Shown in pieces: positions 20,621 through 31,202 of a DNA stretch of 64,000 bases. The translations under genes were made by a program, and so were the position numbers. Source of the DNA: Gnetum montanum (lineage: Eukaryota; Streptophyta; Gnetopsida; Gnetales; Gnetaceae); NCBI GenBank assembly GCA_015680685.1, contig MNCI01008366.1, positions 739,686 through 803,685 of the forward strand, read 5' to 3'. Numbering within the stretch: position 1 is the stretch's first letter; each line of letters starts with the position of its first letter. The notes under the pieces were generated by a model, which had not been told where the DNA came from, did not search any database, and saw nothing but the letters and a program-made list of their open reading frames with translations.

Positions 20621-23151
20621 TTAAGTGGATTTCCTAGATTAGATCCTTTTGTAGGAAGGTTGCTAGCCTTGATCTAGTCAGAAATAGCATGAGTTAGCAT
20701 CACAGTGTGGATCCTAGGTGGCACTTCGTCTGAAGGGTGTTCGAAGGTATTTGATGCAAAGGATGAGGGTACTAGAGAGGCAAGGCAATCAGTCGAAGTA
20801 GATTGTGAGGGCTAGAGAGGACTGCTAGGCTAGAAGAAAGGTCATTTCCTTGATCGTTTATATGAACCGCTTGGTTAAAAAATTGGTTGTGAGTGTACAA
20901 CCCTTGTAGCATTTTGTTACTGTGGTTGTAAAGGAATTTCACCCTGCATGGATGGAGTAGGAGGTAGCTGAGTTGAAGGTGGAGGTGTAGGTGTAGAGGG
21001 ATGTGGAGGATGATAAGGATACTGATATGGGTTTTTCCCTCAAGTGGATAGTGAATGTGTTCAATGGTACTCTAGAGGGTAATAGTGATGCTGGAATGAT
21101 GCATGGCTTGCCAAACTTCTAGGGGAAACAGGTTGTTGAACATAGTACCCATATGAATCTAGTTGCCTATAAGGGTACTACTGCCTTGGTAGTGGCATTT
21201 CCCACGATTGTGATTGGTACCACTATTGGTACTATTCATAAGGTTGTGAAGGAGTTCCACTTGGGTAGTAAGCTTGTTGTTGCTGGTGCAAAGGTCTTGG
21301 ACTGCCTTGAGGATAAGGCAATTGTCTTGGAGCTTGCCTACCTACTAGGTAGGGGTTCAATGTGTACACTCCAGACTTTTGTAAGTGTGACACCACAAGG
21401 CAACATCCATTTCTATGTTCATATTAATAGATGTCACATTTGGTTTCATCATCAAAGTTAGACTCCAAAACTTCCTCTACTACAGTAGCTTTGGCCTTAC
21501 CTCTTTGGTAGGCACGTTCAACTTCTTTTTGCCATCTACAATTACAATCACTATTTTGCTCTTTGGATTCTTCAGCAATTTTTAAAGTGATTTGAAAATC
21601 TTCATCCAAAGAGTCCCATAACTTGTCAACCTTGGCTAAAATGTTAGAAACATATTTTTGGATAGGCAAGGTTTTTCTATTCACCACTTCATCAAGTGCT
21701 GAATCCTTCTCGTCACAAAATCAGACCTCTTGTTTTCTTATGGATGGATCCCTATTATACTCTTTAGCACTCTCCCTTTTTCATAGGTCACCTTCTTATT
21801 TTGCTACCTACTCAATTAGCCTTTGTATTTGATGAGCTCCCATTTTAGACAACCTCCCTTAGGCATACACCCCAAGGGTTCTTCTTGTTTCTACCTTAAG
21901 CCCATCTATGATGTGGCAAAGTTGTTTCCTCTGAGAGTAACCATGGCAAGGACATCTGTGTAGGAGTGAATAATATTAGCCCATTGTGGCATCCAAGGGT
22001 TCATGTGCTCCTTATTTCTAGCCTTGGATTTGCCTTCTCAAATTAGACACTCTAGAGCACGTTCGATATTTGTCATTGAACAATTGTAACATGGTGCTCC
22101 ATCTTCGAATAGATTCCAGTTCTAAGGACTGGTACCAACTTTCAGCTTCCTTAATGAGTGTCCTTGGGAAAAGCTTGATTTTCTACCACTCATTCTCGAT
22201 GTTTTGTAAGGCACAGGAATCTTGAAAAGCATGCAAATGTGTTTGCAGATTAGAGTTGTATCCCCCCTCAAATCTTGGGATATTGTTCATATCTAGGTGC
22301 TTGATCTGACTATCCTTCATATGCCTAATTGGAATTATTACTGCCTCCACAATGTTAAGCATACTTTGAGTTGTAGTAAAGGTTCATCATCATCACTGCA
22401 TTGATGATGCCAATGATGCTTTTGGCTACCCCTTCGATCTTGGCGGCCTTCATGGTCATTATGATTTTGTCGATCACCTTCATCATGGTTGTTTTGACAG
22501 TGGCTTCTATGAGAACTGTCAAATGAAGAGGAATGTTCAAAATCAAATGAAGATGATGAAGAGGAATGTGGACTACCACTGCCACTACAGTGTCTACCAT
22601 CACTCTTACGCTTTTTACGATCTCCATCATTAAATCCCTTGTTATTATGATGTTCACCCGAGTCCCTATCATGGCTATCACTCCTTCTTGAACTCGATTT
22701 ATGAATAGTTGATCGTAGGGTCAAGTTCACACCCTCACCATCATTAGCAAGGGGTGGAAAATTTTCATGTTGAGAACCTTCCAAAGGAGGATCCTCATTG
22801 TCTTCTTGATCAAGTAGGAACAAGGGGTTAGTGTAGTGTTTCCCCTTTGTTGCTTCATGGAGTCTCTCCTAACGTGGGATGATAGTTTCGAGTGTCATAT
22901 CCATCCACAACGTAATCTTTGTGAAGATCTGCTATGCCCAACTTATTAAGGGTTTTAATTAGCATTCCTGGCACAAATCTATCAAGGGGAAAAACAACAT
23001 TGCCCTCTGTATCACACCACTGCATTTGTTCATCCTGATGTAGGATGAAGGTGAAATTTGGTACAAACTCATCTAGATGAGTGTATACCACCTTGCATTC
23101 CTATGGGACCGATGGTTTAGTATCATCATGCTTATAAGAAGAAAAAGACAT
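20621..23151 (-). pseudogene. Ath-2 gag
   Basis: Minus-strand gag with its ATG at 23,151-23,149, 136 nt inside the primer-binding site. The N-terminus (to ~22,855) includes VVYTHLDEFVPNFTFILHQD and FVPGMLIKTLNKLGIADLHK. A Ser/His/Asp/Arg-rich low-complexity region follows (22,340-22,820), then the gag core (about 21,830-22,300) with many stops. The frame near 21,424-21,687 is an acidic, coiled-coil-like segment, and the remainder to 20,621 is decayed. The first stop is about 16 codons after the start, so this copy makes no full Gag. Confidence 0.75.
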
Positions 23152-23286
23152 TTTATAAAAAAAAATGAAATTGTCAGTGTGCTTTTGTAGTTTATGTATA
23201 GTGGGATTAAAATGGAATTTTAGGTTTGTTCAATGATATTAATGGTATTCTCTTAGACCTAAATAGCACATGTTACACAAATAAAG

Positions 23287-23304
23287 TCCCCAGCAACAGC
23301 ACCA
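23287..23304 (-). promoter_or_regulatory. Ath-2 primer-binding site (tRNA-Asp type)
   Basis: On the minus strand, TGGTGCTGTTGCTGGGGA sits one base inside the 5' LTR. It differs from the Ath-4 site at 63,781 by three C to T changes. Confidence 0.75.
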
Positions 23305-23305
23305 A

Positions 23306-24234
23306 TGATGAGCGGCAAGGTACCCCTACCCTCAACCATACAAATCACAAAGCGTTCACGCGTGACTTGGTCGAATTCCGCGAACTTTATCGTTTCCAGT
23401 GCACTAGCCCTTTAGGAAGTGAATCTAGCCTTAAGATCCATTGTTGTCCTCCTAATTACATTTGTGATGCACATTGGTATGGTTAAGTGTAACTAAGGCA
23501 TTAAATTTTTATCATTTTATGTTTTATGTTTTGGGTGCTTGAAATGTAGGTAAAAGGAATTTGATTAACTAATCTGAATTAATTAACTAACTATTATTAA
23601 GCTAATCCTAACATAAGCATCTATTCCCACTTTCTGTACATGTCCTGAACCCACGTATCCACTATTGGGTGACCAAACATTACGCTACTAGGCATACCAA
23701 GCAATAACATTGCTAGGATTACAAAGTGAATACATGTTATGCTTGAAGCAGTCATACTTATGTATTTAATCTATCTAGCTTAATAACCTCATTAATTCAA
23801 TTGCTAGAAAATAATTATGAAATAACTGAGAATAATTAACAAATAATTGAAAACATTGAATGCATAAATAGAAGAGCTAATCTATCCAAAGTGCTGCAAG
23901 GTTTATCAAAAAGCTCATCTTTATTGCCACACACATTGTCGTGCTCAGGTACAACAATGCTTGAATAAAGATCCATACACTCAATGACTCCTATTGTAGG
24001 TACTCAAGGAAAAAATTCTAACTTTCAAATGGAAAAAATGCAAGAGCTTCGCTATAATTGAAATCTGGACTCCCATAAATGCGATGAGTAGACGCATATT
24101 TATAGGTAATGGACAAACACCATGTCAATGAGGCATCGTCGATGCAGGTCAAAATGCATCAATAGAACCTCATGGATGAGGTTAGTTGCATCAATGAAGC
24201 CTTGTCAACGTAGCCAACCAACGACAACTCATCA
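23306..24234 (-). repeat. Ath-2 5' LTR (929 bp)
   Basis: Bounded by TGATGA and TCATCA. Read on the minus strand it has a U3 motif array (24,108-24,230), a TATA element (CTATAAATA at about 24,096-24,104) and a conserved R/U5 with an AATAAAG signal. It is followed by the CCTTC target duplication. Confidence 0.8.
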
Positions 24235-24515
24235 CCTTCCATATCACACCATTGCAGTTGTTCATCCTAATGTAGGATGAAGGTGAAGTCAGGCACATAC
24301 TCATCTGGATGAGTATATACCACCTTGCATTCTTGAGGGATGGGTAGTTTTGTATCATCTTGCCTGTGAGAAGAAGACATTTTGCAAAACAAATAAAGTA
24401 TCAATGTGCTTATGTGATTATATTATGTGTGAGAATGATGTTGACCTTAGGGTTCATATAATGATGTTAATGATATTCACTAAACATAGATAGTACATGT
24501 TTTAGAAAAAAAGAT
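24235..24515 (-). pseudogene. Ath-1 leader and gag N-terminus, separated by Ath-2
   Basis: The gag ATG is at 24,380-24,378 on the minus strand, giving MSSSHRQDDTKLPIPQECK and then a THPDEYVPDFTF segment before the sequence meets the Ath-2 LTR at 24,234. The remaining gag continues at 4,713. The untranslated leader lies at 24,381-24,515. The homologous part of the second unit is at 28,310-28,590. Confidence 0.7.
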
Positions 24516-24533
24516 TCCCTAGCAATAGTGCCA
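24516..24533 (-). promoter_or_regulatory. Ath-1 primer-binding site (tRNA-Asp type)
   Basis: Minus strand TGGCACTATTGCTAGGGA, one base from the LTR. Five transitions separate it from the Ath-4 site. Confidence 0.7.
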
Positions 24534-24534
24534 A

Positions 24535-25425
24535 TGATGAGTGAAGAAAGGTACCTCTACACTCAACCATACAAATCACGAAGCATTCACGTGTGATTCG
24601 GTTGAATTCCACAAACTATATGTCTCCTGGTACACTAGTCTTCTAGGAAGTGAACCTTGCCCTAATGGTCATTCGTTGTCTTCCCAATTACACTTGTGAT
24701 GTACAAAGGTATGGTTAAGTGTAATCAATGCATATGATTTTTAATGTTTTATGTTTTATGTTCCTTGGTATTTAAAGAGAGAGATGAAGTGATTTAATAA
24801 CTAATCTAATTTAACTACTTGACTAATCTTTAACTAGTCCTAACATAAGCATCCAATCCCACTTTTTGTACATGTCCTGAACCCATGTCTCAATTGCTAG
24901 GTTACCAAGAACTATGCTACTAGGCAAACCAAGCAATAACACTGTTGGGATTACCAAGCAAATACATGTTTATGCTCAAAGCGGTCATATTTATGTTTTT
25001 AATCTATTTATCTTAACTAATTAACTAATTTCTTAAAGTCTAATTGAGCTTAATTAATTGCATATTTAATGAAAACAATAAATTCATAAATAAATCATTA
25101 ATCTATTCTAAGTGCTGCAAGGTTTGATCAAAAGGCTCATATTTATTGTCGTACACACTAGTGTGGTTCAAGTACAACAATGCTCGAATAAAGATCCGTA
25201 CACTTTTTGACTCCTGTTGCAAGCACTTAGAGAAATATTCTAACTCTCAAATGGAAAAACTACAAGAGGTCTAATACAACTATGACTCTCTCCTTATAAA
25301 CATAGCTCTAAGATTGTATTTATAGTTTTTATTGCTAGGTCGCGTCGATGGGGCCTCGTTGACAAGGGCCCATTGACGAGCCACGTCAACGAGGGTCCAT
25401 TAATGCAACACTTTGACACTCATCA
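24535..25425 (-). repeat. Ath-1 5' LTR (891 bp)
   Basis: TGATGA...TCATCA ends, TATA (reverse of TATTTATAG) near 25,318-25,326, U3 array at 25,340-25,415 and a conserved R/U5. The flank begins TGTAG; the matching left flank lies outside the window. Confidence 0.8.
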
Positions 25426-25526
25426 TGTAGCTTAACAAAACGTATAAGATATAATTAATGTAGGTTAAGCATGGACATAACAATAAACCTCTTGTACAAG
25501 ATTCACTTGATGTATATTCTAAAGGA

Positions 25527-25619
25527 GTTCGATTCTAGTGGGCAATGCTAAGTTATAAAGTTCTATTTGGACTATATATCTTGAGGTGTACCTATGTTTC
25601 ATTTATTTTAGATTCTAAC
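25527..25619 (+). repeat. 5'-truncated SINE-like copy
   Basis: From a B-box-like GTTCGATTCTAGTGG through GGGCAATGCTAAGTTATAAAG, it matches the tail of the fuller copy at 25,745-25,846. The tRNA-like head is missing. Confidence 0.4.
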
Positions 25620-25688
25620 GTCGTCCACTATATTTTAAAGGAATGTATGCACTGGACATTATCTTCATATGAAAAATATAAACAACAA

Positions 25689-25846
25689 AACAATGAGATG
25701 TTAACCTAGTGGTAAGACTCTTAATTTGGAAGCTCCAAGTCAAGGGTTTGATTTTGGTGGGCAATGCTAAGTTATAAAGTTCTAATTGGACTATGTATCT
25801 TGGGGTGTATCTATATTTTGATTATTTTTGGTTCCAACACCCCTCT
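25689..25846 (+). repeat. tRNA-derived SINE-like element
   Basis: Starts with a tRNA-like head: an A-box-like TTAACCTAGTGGTAAGACTC (25,701) and a B-box-like GGGTTTGATTTTGG (25,744) about 31 bp further on. A ~90-bp unrelated body and a T-rich tail follow. It sits in the flank of Ath-1 and is present again in the second duplication unit. It is not a functional tRNA gene because the cloverleaf cannot be completed. Confidence 0.45.
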
Positions 25847-26171
25847 CCCCATAATAATATAAACAATAAGGATGTTATGTTAAAAGTACCAATAGTAAAA
25901 ATTACTACAAATATCATACAACACACACATTAATATGATACTTTTCACTAGGATCATATTCCAAATATCACCAATAACATAGTTAGCACTATGGACTAAA
26001 TTTTATTAGCACTCTTAGAGTTTGCCTACAGCTTAAAATGGCTTAGAAGGGCTAAGAAGGGCTGAATTTTTTGCTCAAAACCAATCACAAACTCTTCAAT
26101 CTAACACCCATTGTTTAATGTAACATATAATAAGTTAATATGTATATTCAAAATGTTCTATCATCTATCTA

Positions 26172-27374
26172 CTCAATTAGCCTTTGGATTTGATGGGCTT
26201 GGAGTTCTAATAGTCTCCCTTGGGAATAAACCCCAAGGGTAGCCCTTGTTTTTTATCTAAGTTTATCAATCATATGGCGAAGTTGTTCCCTTTGAGAATA
26301 ACCATGGCTAGGGCATTGGTGTATGAGAGAATAGTATCTGCCCATGGCAACGTCCAAGGGTTCATGGTTTCCTTGCTTCCATTCTTGGATTTGCCTTCTT
26401 AGATTAGACACTCTAGAGTATGTCTAATACTTATCATCAAATAGCTCTAGCATTGTACTCCACTTGTGGATAGATTTTGGCTCCAAGGATTGGTACCAAC
26501 TTTTGCTTCCTTGATGAGTATCCTAGGAAATAGCTTTAATTTCTACTAATCATTTTCAATGTTTTGTGGAAATCTTGGAGATGTGTTTGTGGATTAGAGT
26601 TATATCCCCCTTAAAATCTAGGAATATTATTCATATCAAGTCATCTAATTCGACTGTCTTTCACATGCCTGGTTGGAATTTTTACAACCTCTACAATATT
26701 TAGCATGCTTCAAGTTGCCAGCAAAGGTTCATCACATCATTATTTCATTATCGCTAATGAAGTTCTCTGTTACCCCTTCATTCATTGTGGGCTCCGTAAT
26801 CATTATTGTTATCCCGTTGTTCACCTCTATCACGATTATTCTTTTTACAGTGTTTGTCAAAACCAGACAAGGAAGAATAAAAAGATGTAGATGAAGAGAT
26901 CAAAGATGAAGGAGGACTACCACCACCATGGTATTTTCCAATTTCCCTTTGGTTGTCATGGTCATGTTCATTGGTTTTCTTATCCTCTTGATGCTTGTCT
27001 GAGCCCCTGCCTTGACTGCCATCTTTGCTTGAACTTGGATTGTTGATAGTAGACCGTAGATTCAGAGCCACACCCCCATCATTAGTAACAAGGAGTGGAG
27101 AATTTTTATGTTGAGAGCCCCCTAAGGGAGGGTCCTCATTATCTTCTTCGTTTAGCAAGAACAAAGGATTGGTGAACCATTTCCCCTTCATAAACTCATG
27201 ATGCTTCTCTTGGTGTTGATTTCTCCTACATTGGGTTTCAATGGAATGGTAGTCCTAGTAGTCATAATTGTGCACAACATACTCCTCTTGAAGATCTTGG
27301 ATGCCTAACTTCCTAAGAATTTGAAGCAACATCACAAGCATAGATCGATTGGGAGGCATTACAATGTTACCTGC
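26172..27374 (-). pseudogene. Duplicated Ath-1 gag fragment
   Basis: Second copy of the Ath-1 gag, with the same core and the same Asn/His/Asp-rich region (26,778-27,191, starting MKGKWFTNPLFLLNEEDNED). It ends at CCTGC, where a solo LTR interrupts the codons that continue at 28,310. It is truncated at the left by the duplication breakpoint and nonsense-mutated. Confidence 0.7.
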
Positions 27375-28309
27375 TGATGAGTGGTGAGGTACCCCTACAC
27401 TCAACCATACGAAACGAGCGTAGCACGCACGATCCGGTCGAACTCCGCAGACTAAGTGCCTAAACGTCACATGGAACACTTGGGGTTAATCATTCGTTGT
27501 CTTCCCAGACTTACTTGTTGTTGTCATGGTGTATGGTTAAGTAAGTCCGAGGTATATGATTTTTATGGTCTTTTATGGTTTTATGTCTTCTATGCTAAGA
27601 GCGAAGGGTTAAGAAAGCTAACTAACTCTAACTAAGGACTAAGTCTAAATTAACTAGCTTCAGCATCCGTTCCCACTTACCATACACACCTTGAACTATA
27701 CAATTGTGGCTACCAAACGCTAATCGTTACTGGGATCACCACACGTAACACACGTGCTCGAAGTGGTCGTATTGAGGCACTTAACTAGCCTAAACGTAAT
27801 GAGTAGCCGATTCCTTGACCAGCAGTACACACCTGTAGATGCTCGTAACCAAGTTGTACTCATTCCGCGTTCTAGGAGTTGAGGGTGAGAGAAACTAATC
27901 ACGATGAGTAGCTGATTCCTTGATTAGCCGTACACATTCGTCAATGCTCGTAATCAAGTCGTACTCATGCCGCGCTAATGCAGGTAATAAATAACATGTA
28001 ATAAATAACAGGTAATAAATCCTATTCCATGCATTGCAAGGTTTATCCACAAAGCTCATCTTTATTGCCATACACAACTTGCGTTTAGGTACAAAGCTGC
28101 TCAAATAAAGATTCGTTCACTTGGGGACTCCTACTGCAGGCACATGGAAAATATTCTATCTCTAGAGTGATCAAACTGCCAGAGTTTTCCTACTTTAAGC
28201 CTAGGATGGGAAATGAGGGGAGTGCCACCTCTTATTTATAGATTTGGTGGTGGACTGCAATATCGCGTACGTGATATCGCAAGGGATGACGCAATATCGC
28301 GTCTCATCA
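27375..28309 (-). mobile_element. Solo Athila-like LTR at the gag site, TSD CCTGC/CCTTC
   Basis: 935 bp, TGATGA to TCATCA, with no primer-binding site or internal region on either side. The flanks CCTGC (27,370) and CCTTC (28,310) are one mismatch from a duplication. It belongs to a different subfamily from the Ath-2 LTR, with an internal ~100-bp duplication (GATGAGTAGC...CATTCCGCG, about 27,799-27,985) and a U3 array of CGCGATATTGCG-like palindromes (28,254-28,305). Confidence 0.75.
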
Positions 28310-28590
28310 CCTTCCATATCACACCATTACAGTTGTTCATCTTGATGTAGGATGAAGGTGAAGTCAGGCACTTACTCATCTGGATGAGTATATACCACCT
28401 TGCATTCTTGAGGGATGGGCAGTTTTGTATCATCTCACCTATGAGAAAAAGACATTTTGGAAAACAAATAAAATATCAGTGTGCTTATGTGATTATATTA
28501 TGTGTGAGAATGATGTTGACCTCAGGGTTCGTCCAACGATGTTAATGATATTCACTAAACCTAGATAGTGCACGTTTTAGACAAAAAGAG
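28310..28590 (-). pseudogene. Duplicated Ath-1 leader and gag N-terminus
   Basis: Second-unit counterpart of 24,235-24,515. The gag ATG is at 28,455-28,453 on the minus strand, and the frame runs into the solo LTR at 28,309. Confidence 0.65.
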
Positions 28591-28608
28591 TCCCTAGCAA
28601 CAATGCCA
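28591..28608 (-). promoter_or_regulatory. Primer-binding site of the duplicated Ath-1 end
   Basis: Minus strand TGGCATTGTTGCTAGGGA, tRNA-Asp type with five transitions from the Ath-4 site. Confidence 0.65.
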
Positions 28609-28609
28609 A

Positions 28610-29485
28610 TGATGAATGGAGAAAGGTACCCCTACACTCAACCATACAAATCACAAAGCGTTCATGTGTCATTTAGTCGAATTTCGTGAACTCTATGTCT
28701 TCTGGTACACTAGTCTTCTAGGAAGTGAACCTTGCCCTAATGGTCATTCATTGTCTTCCCAATTACACTTGTGATGTACAAAGGTATTGTTAAGTGTAGT
28801 CAAGGCATATGATTTTTATTGTTTTATGTTTTATGTTTCTTAGTACTTAAAGAGAGAGATCAAGTGATTTAATAACTAATCTAATTTAACTACTTGACTA
28901 ATCTTTAACTATTCCTAATAACAGCTTCTAGTCCCACTTTTTGTACATGTCCTGAACCCATGTATCCACTGTTGGGTTACCAAGCACTATGCTACTGGGT
29001 GAACCAAGCAATAACACTGCTAGGATTACCAAGCGAATACATGTTTATGCTCAAAGCGGTTGTATTTATGTGCTTAATCTATTTAACTTAATTAATTAAC
29101 TAATCGTTTAAAGTCTAATTGAGCTTAATTAATTGCATATTTAATGAAAATAATAAATGCATAAATAAATCATTAATCTATTCTAAGTGCTGCAAGGTTT
29201 GATCAAAAGGCTCATATTTATTGTCGTACACATTGGTGTGGTTCAGGTACAACAATGCTCGAATAAAGATCCGTACACTTTCTAACTCTTGCTATAGGCA
29301 CTTAGAGAAATATTCTAACTCTCAAATGGAAAAACTGCAAAAGCTCTACTACAACTATGACTCTCTCCCTATAAACACGACTCTGAGCTCCTATTTATAG
29401 TTTTTATTATTAGGCTGCATTGACAGGGGCCCATCGATGAACCACATCAACAGGGGCCATCAATGTGACACTTTGACACTCATCA
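28610..29485 (-). repeat. Duplicated Ath-1 5' LTR (876 bp)
   Basis: TGATGA...TCATCA, collinear with 24,535-25,425 and followed by the same TGTAG flank. The U3 array at 29,405-29,470 is shorter than in the first unit. Confidence 0.8.
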
Positions 29486-29740
29486 TGTAGCTTAACAAAA
29501 CGTATAAGATATCATTAATGTAGGTTAAGCATGGACATAGCCATGAACCTCTTATACAAGATTCACTTGATGTATATTCTAAAGGAGTTCGAACAATGCT
29601 AAGTTATAAAGTTCTATTTGGACTATATATCTTGAGGTGTACCTATGTTTCATTGATTTCAGATTCTAACACCGTCCACTATATTTTAAAGGAATGTATG
29701 CTCTTGACATTATCTTCATATGAAAAATATAAACAACAAA

Positions 29741-29892
29741 ACAATGAGATGTTAACCTAGTGGTGAGACTCTTAATTTGGAAGCTCCAAGTCAAGGGTTT
29801 GATTTTGGTGGGTAATGCTAAGTTATAAAGTTCTAATTGGACTATGTATCTTGGGGTGTATCTATATTTTAATTATTTTGGGTTCCAACACC
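29741..29892 (+). repeat. SINE-like element, second-unit copy
   Basis: Counterpart of 25,689-25,846 with the same A- and B-box-like motifs. A truncated companion lies at about 29,590-29,675. Both were carried along by the tandem duplication. Confidence 0.4.
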
Positions 29893-30089
29893 CCTCTTCC
29901 CATAACAATATAAATATCATACAAATATCTATAGTAAAAATTACTACAAATATCATACAACACACACATTAATATGATACTTTTCACTAGGATCATATCC
30001 CAAATATCACCAATAACATAGTTAGCACCATGGACTAGATTTTATCAGCACTCTTAGACTCTTAGACGTTGCCTATAGCTTAAAATGGC

Positions 30090-30345
30090 TTGGAAGGGCT
30101 AAGAAGGGCTGAATTTTTTACTTAGAACCAATCACAAACTCTTTAGTCCAAATCACAAACTCTTTAGTCCAACACCCATTGTTTAGTGTAATATATAATA
30201 AGTTAACATGTATACTCAAAATGAAATGGCTTGGAAGGGCTAAGAAGGGCTGAATTTTTGACTCAAAACCAATCACGAACTCTTCAATCTAACACCCATT
30301 GTTTAATGTAACATATAATAAGTTAATATGTATATTCAAAATGTT
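30090..30345. repeat. Local ~135-bp tandem duplication in the second unit
   Basis: The block AAATGGCTTGGAAGGGCTAA...CAAAATG occurs twice in a row here but once in the first unit (26,035-26,155). A smaller repeat, AATCACAAACTCTTTAGTCC, is doubled inside it. Confidence 0.65.
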
Positions 30346-30845
30346 CTATCATCTATCTAGTCGATAAATCATCAAAACCTTGCTCGAAGGATTTAATCAA
30401 TTTTAAGTTTTGCCTACAAAACGGTCTAGTTCACAATGTTGCAAAACCTATCCGTTAGGTGGTATGCTAATTCAAGGCAGAAAACTATTACTTTTGGAGT
30501 CTTTGACCAAACTTGACAAGGCGTAGGCCCTAAGCCTTTGGTTCTTAGCCAAATACAGTTTAGAACACAGGTAGCCTTGAAGAGGATTTAGAAACATGTC
30601 GTCTTAAACATAGGAATGCAGTTCAAAGTGTTAATTAATTATCTAAACAAAAATTGCATTTGTTCAAATCACGCTTGAGGAATCGCACATCATGTTTACA
30701 TTTAAGGCATCATGAATTTTTTGTAAAATTCTTTGCTGCAATATGTCTTCACTACATGTACAGTTAGAACATATAAGATACATGATGCTCCGATAAAATT
30801 TGAGACCTTACCAAAGCAGCCAAAGCGCAGGCACGCAGAGATTCA

Positions 30846-30855
30846 TATATAAAAA
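30846..30855 (+). promoter_or_regulatory. TATA box of the NDUFB10-type gene
   Basis: TATATAAAAA lies 66 nt before the ATG, so transcription would start about 30,880 with a short leader if no upstream intron exists. Confidence 0.5.
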
Positions 30856-30911
30856 CAACACATCTAGAATTTCTACCACGTAATCTGCAGGTGTGGAGAA
30901 AGAAAGAGAGA

Positions 30912-31202
30912 ATGGTGTTCAAAGGCGAGGTAGAATTCGAGGAGGGGCCGCCTGATAACTTCGATCCGAAGGATCCATACAAAGATCCAGTGGCCTTCAT
31001 GGAGTACAGGGAGTACCTGGTCAGGGAGAAGTTCATCCACATCGAGATGGCCAAAATCTTGCGCGAAAAGGTCAAGTGGTGCTATCGCAAGGAAGGCGTC
31101 AATCATCTGCAGAAATGCCGCGACCTCGTCCGCCAGTACATGGAATCCACTCGCAACATAGGCTGGGGCAAGGATGCTCGCCCTCCTTCTCTCCAGAATT
31201 AG
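30912..31202 (+). CDS. NDUFB10: Mitochondrial complex I subunit NDUFB10 (PDSW-type)
   Basis: A 96-residue accessory subunit of NADH:ubiquinone oxidoreductase, placed in the membrane arm at the inner mitochondrial membrane. The chain contains FDPKDPYKDPVAFMEYREY, then REKFIHIEMAKILREKVKWC and EGVNHLQKCRDLVRQYMEST, ending GWGKDARPPSLQN. The paired Cys residues in VKWCYRKEGVNHLQKC fit the CHCH-like pattern of this family. Length is close to plant homologues of about 100-106 residues, slightly shorter at the C-terminus. I chose the ATG at 30,912 because the preceding in-frame codons have no other ATG, and it gives the usual acidic N-terminus. The coding part is a single exon; introns in the 3' UTR are possible but not shown. 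It looks intact and functional. Confidence 0.9.
   Translation: MVFKGEVEFEEGPPDNFDPKDPYKDPVAFMEYREYLVREKFIHIEMAKILREKVKWCYRKEGVNHLQKCRDLVRQYMESTRNIGWGKDARPPSLQN

Larger units (their letters stand above)
4714..24234 (-). mobile_element. Ath-2: Athila-like element inserted in Ath-1 gag, TSD CCTTC
   Basis: Minus-strand element bounded by the exact 5-bp duplication CCTTC (4,709-4,713 and 24,235-24,239). The 5' LTR is at 23,306-24,234. The 3' LTR survives only in part (4,714-about 5,110), where it is interrupted by Tat-1 and an associated deletion. On the minus strand the order is PBS, gag, protease, an RNase H/integrase linker, integrase, and a long 3' non-coding tract. Reverse transcriptase is missing between protease and linker, so the copy is non-autonomous as well as nonsense-riddled. 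Confidence 0.8.
1..25425 (-). mobile_element. Ath-1: oldest Athila-like Ty3/gypsy element, right part, interrupted by later insertions
   Basis: This minus-strand LTR retrotransposon runs off the left edge. Read on the minus strand from the right it has a 5' LTR (24,535-25,425), a tRNA-Asp-type primer-binding site, a leader, the gag start (24,380), the rest of gag (4,713 down to about 850) and a protease near 1-320. It is split by a solo LTR at 805-2,848 and by Ath-2 at 4,714-24,234. Removing those insertions restores collinearity with the homologous parts of Ath-2. Stops and frameshifts are common, so it is an old inactive copy. Its 3' half and 3' LTR lie outside the window. Confidence 0.8.
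26172..30359. repeat. Second unit of a ~3.15-kb tandem duplication of the Ath-1 5' end and flank
   Basis: Unit 1 is 3,491-4,713 plus 24,235-26,171; unit 2 is 26,172-27,374 plus 28,310-30,359. Both run from the gag sequence CTCAATTAGCC to the flank sequence TTCTATCATCTATCTA. The junction shows a 3-bp CTA overlap shared by both ends (3,488-3,490, 26,169-26,171, 30,357-30,359). The copies remain highly similar by eye outside the insertions each received later. Confidence 0.75.

Noticed and set aside
25701-25770. tRNA gene
   Set aside because: A- and B-box-like motifs are present but no acceptor stem or cloverleaf can be formed; SINE head is the better reading.
27255-27479. 74-codon minus-strand frame
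   Set aside because: It crosses the junction between a solo LTR and gag, so it is a chimeric artefact.
30891-30911. Upstream GTG start for the NDUFB10 gene
   Set aside because: Plant cytosolic translation starts at ATG; the ATG at 30,912 gives the expected N-terminus.
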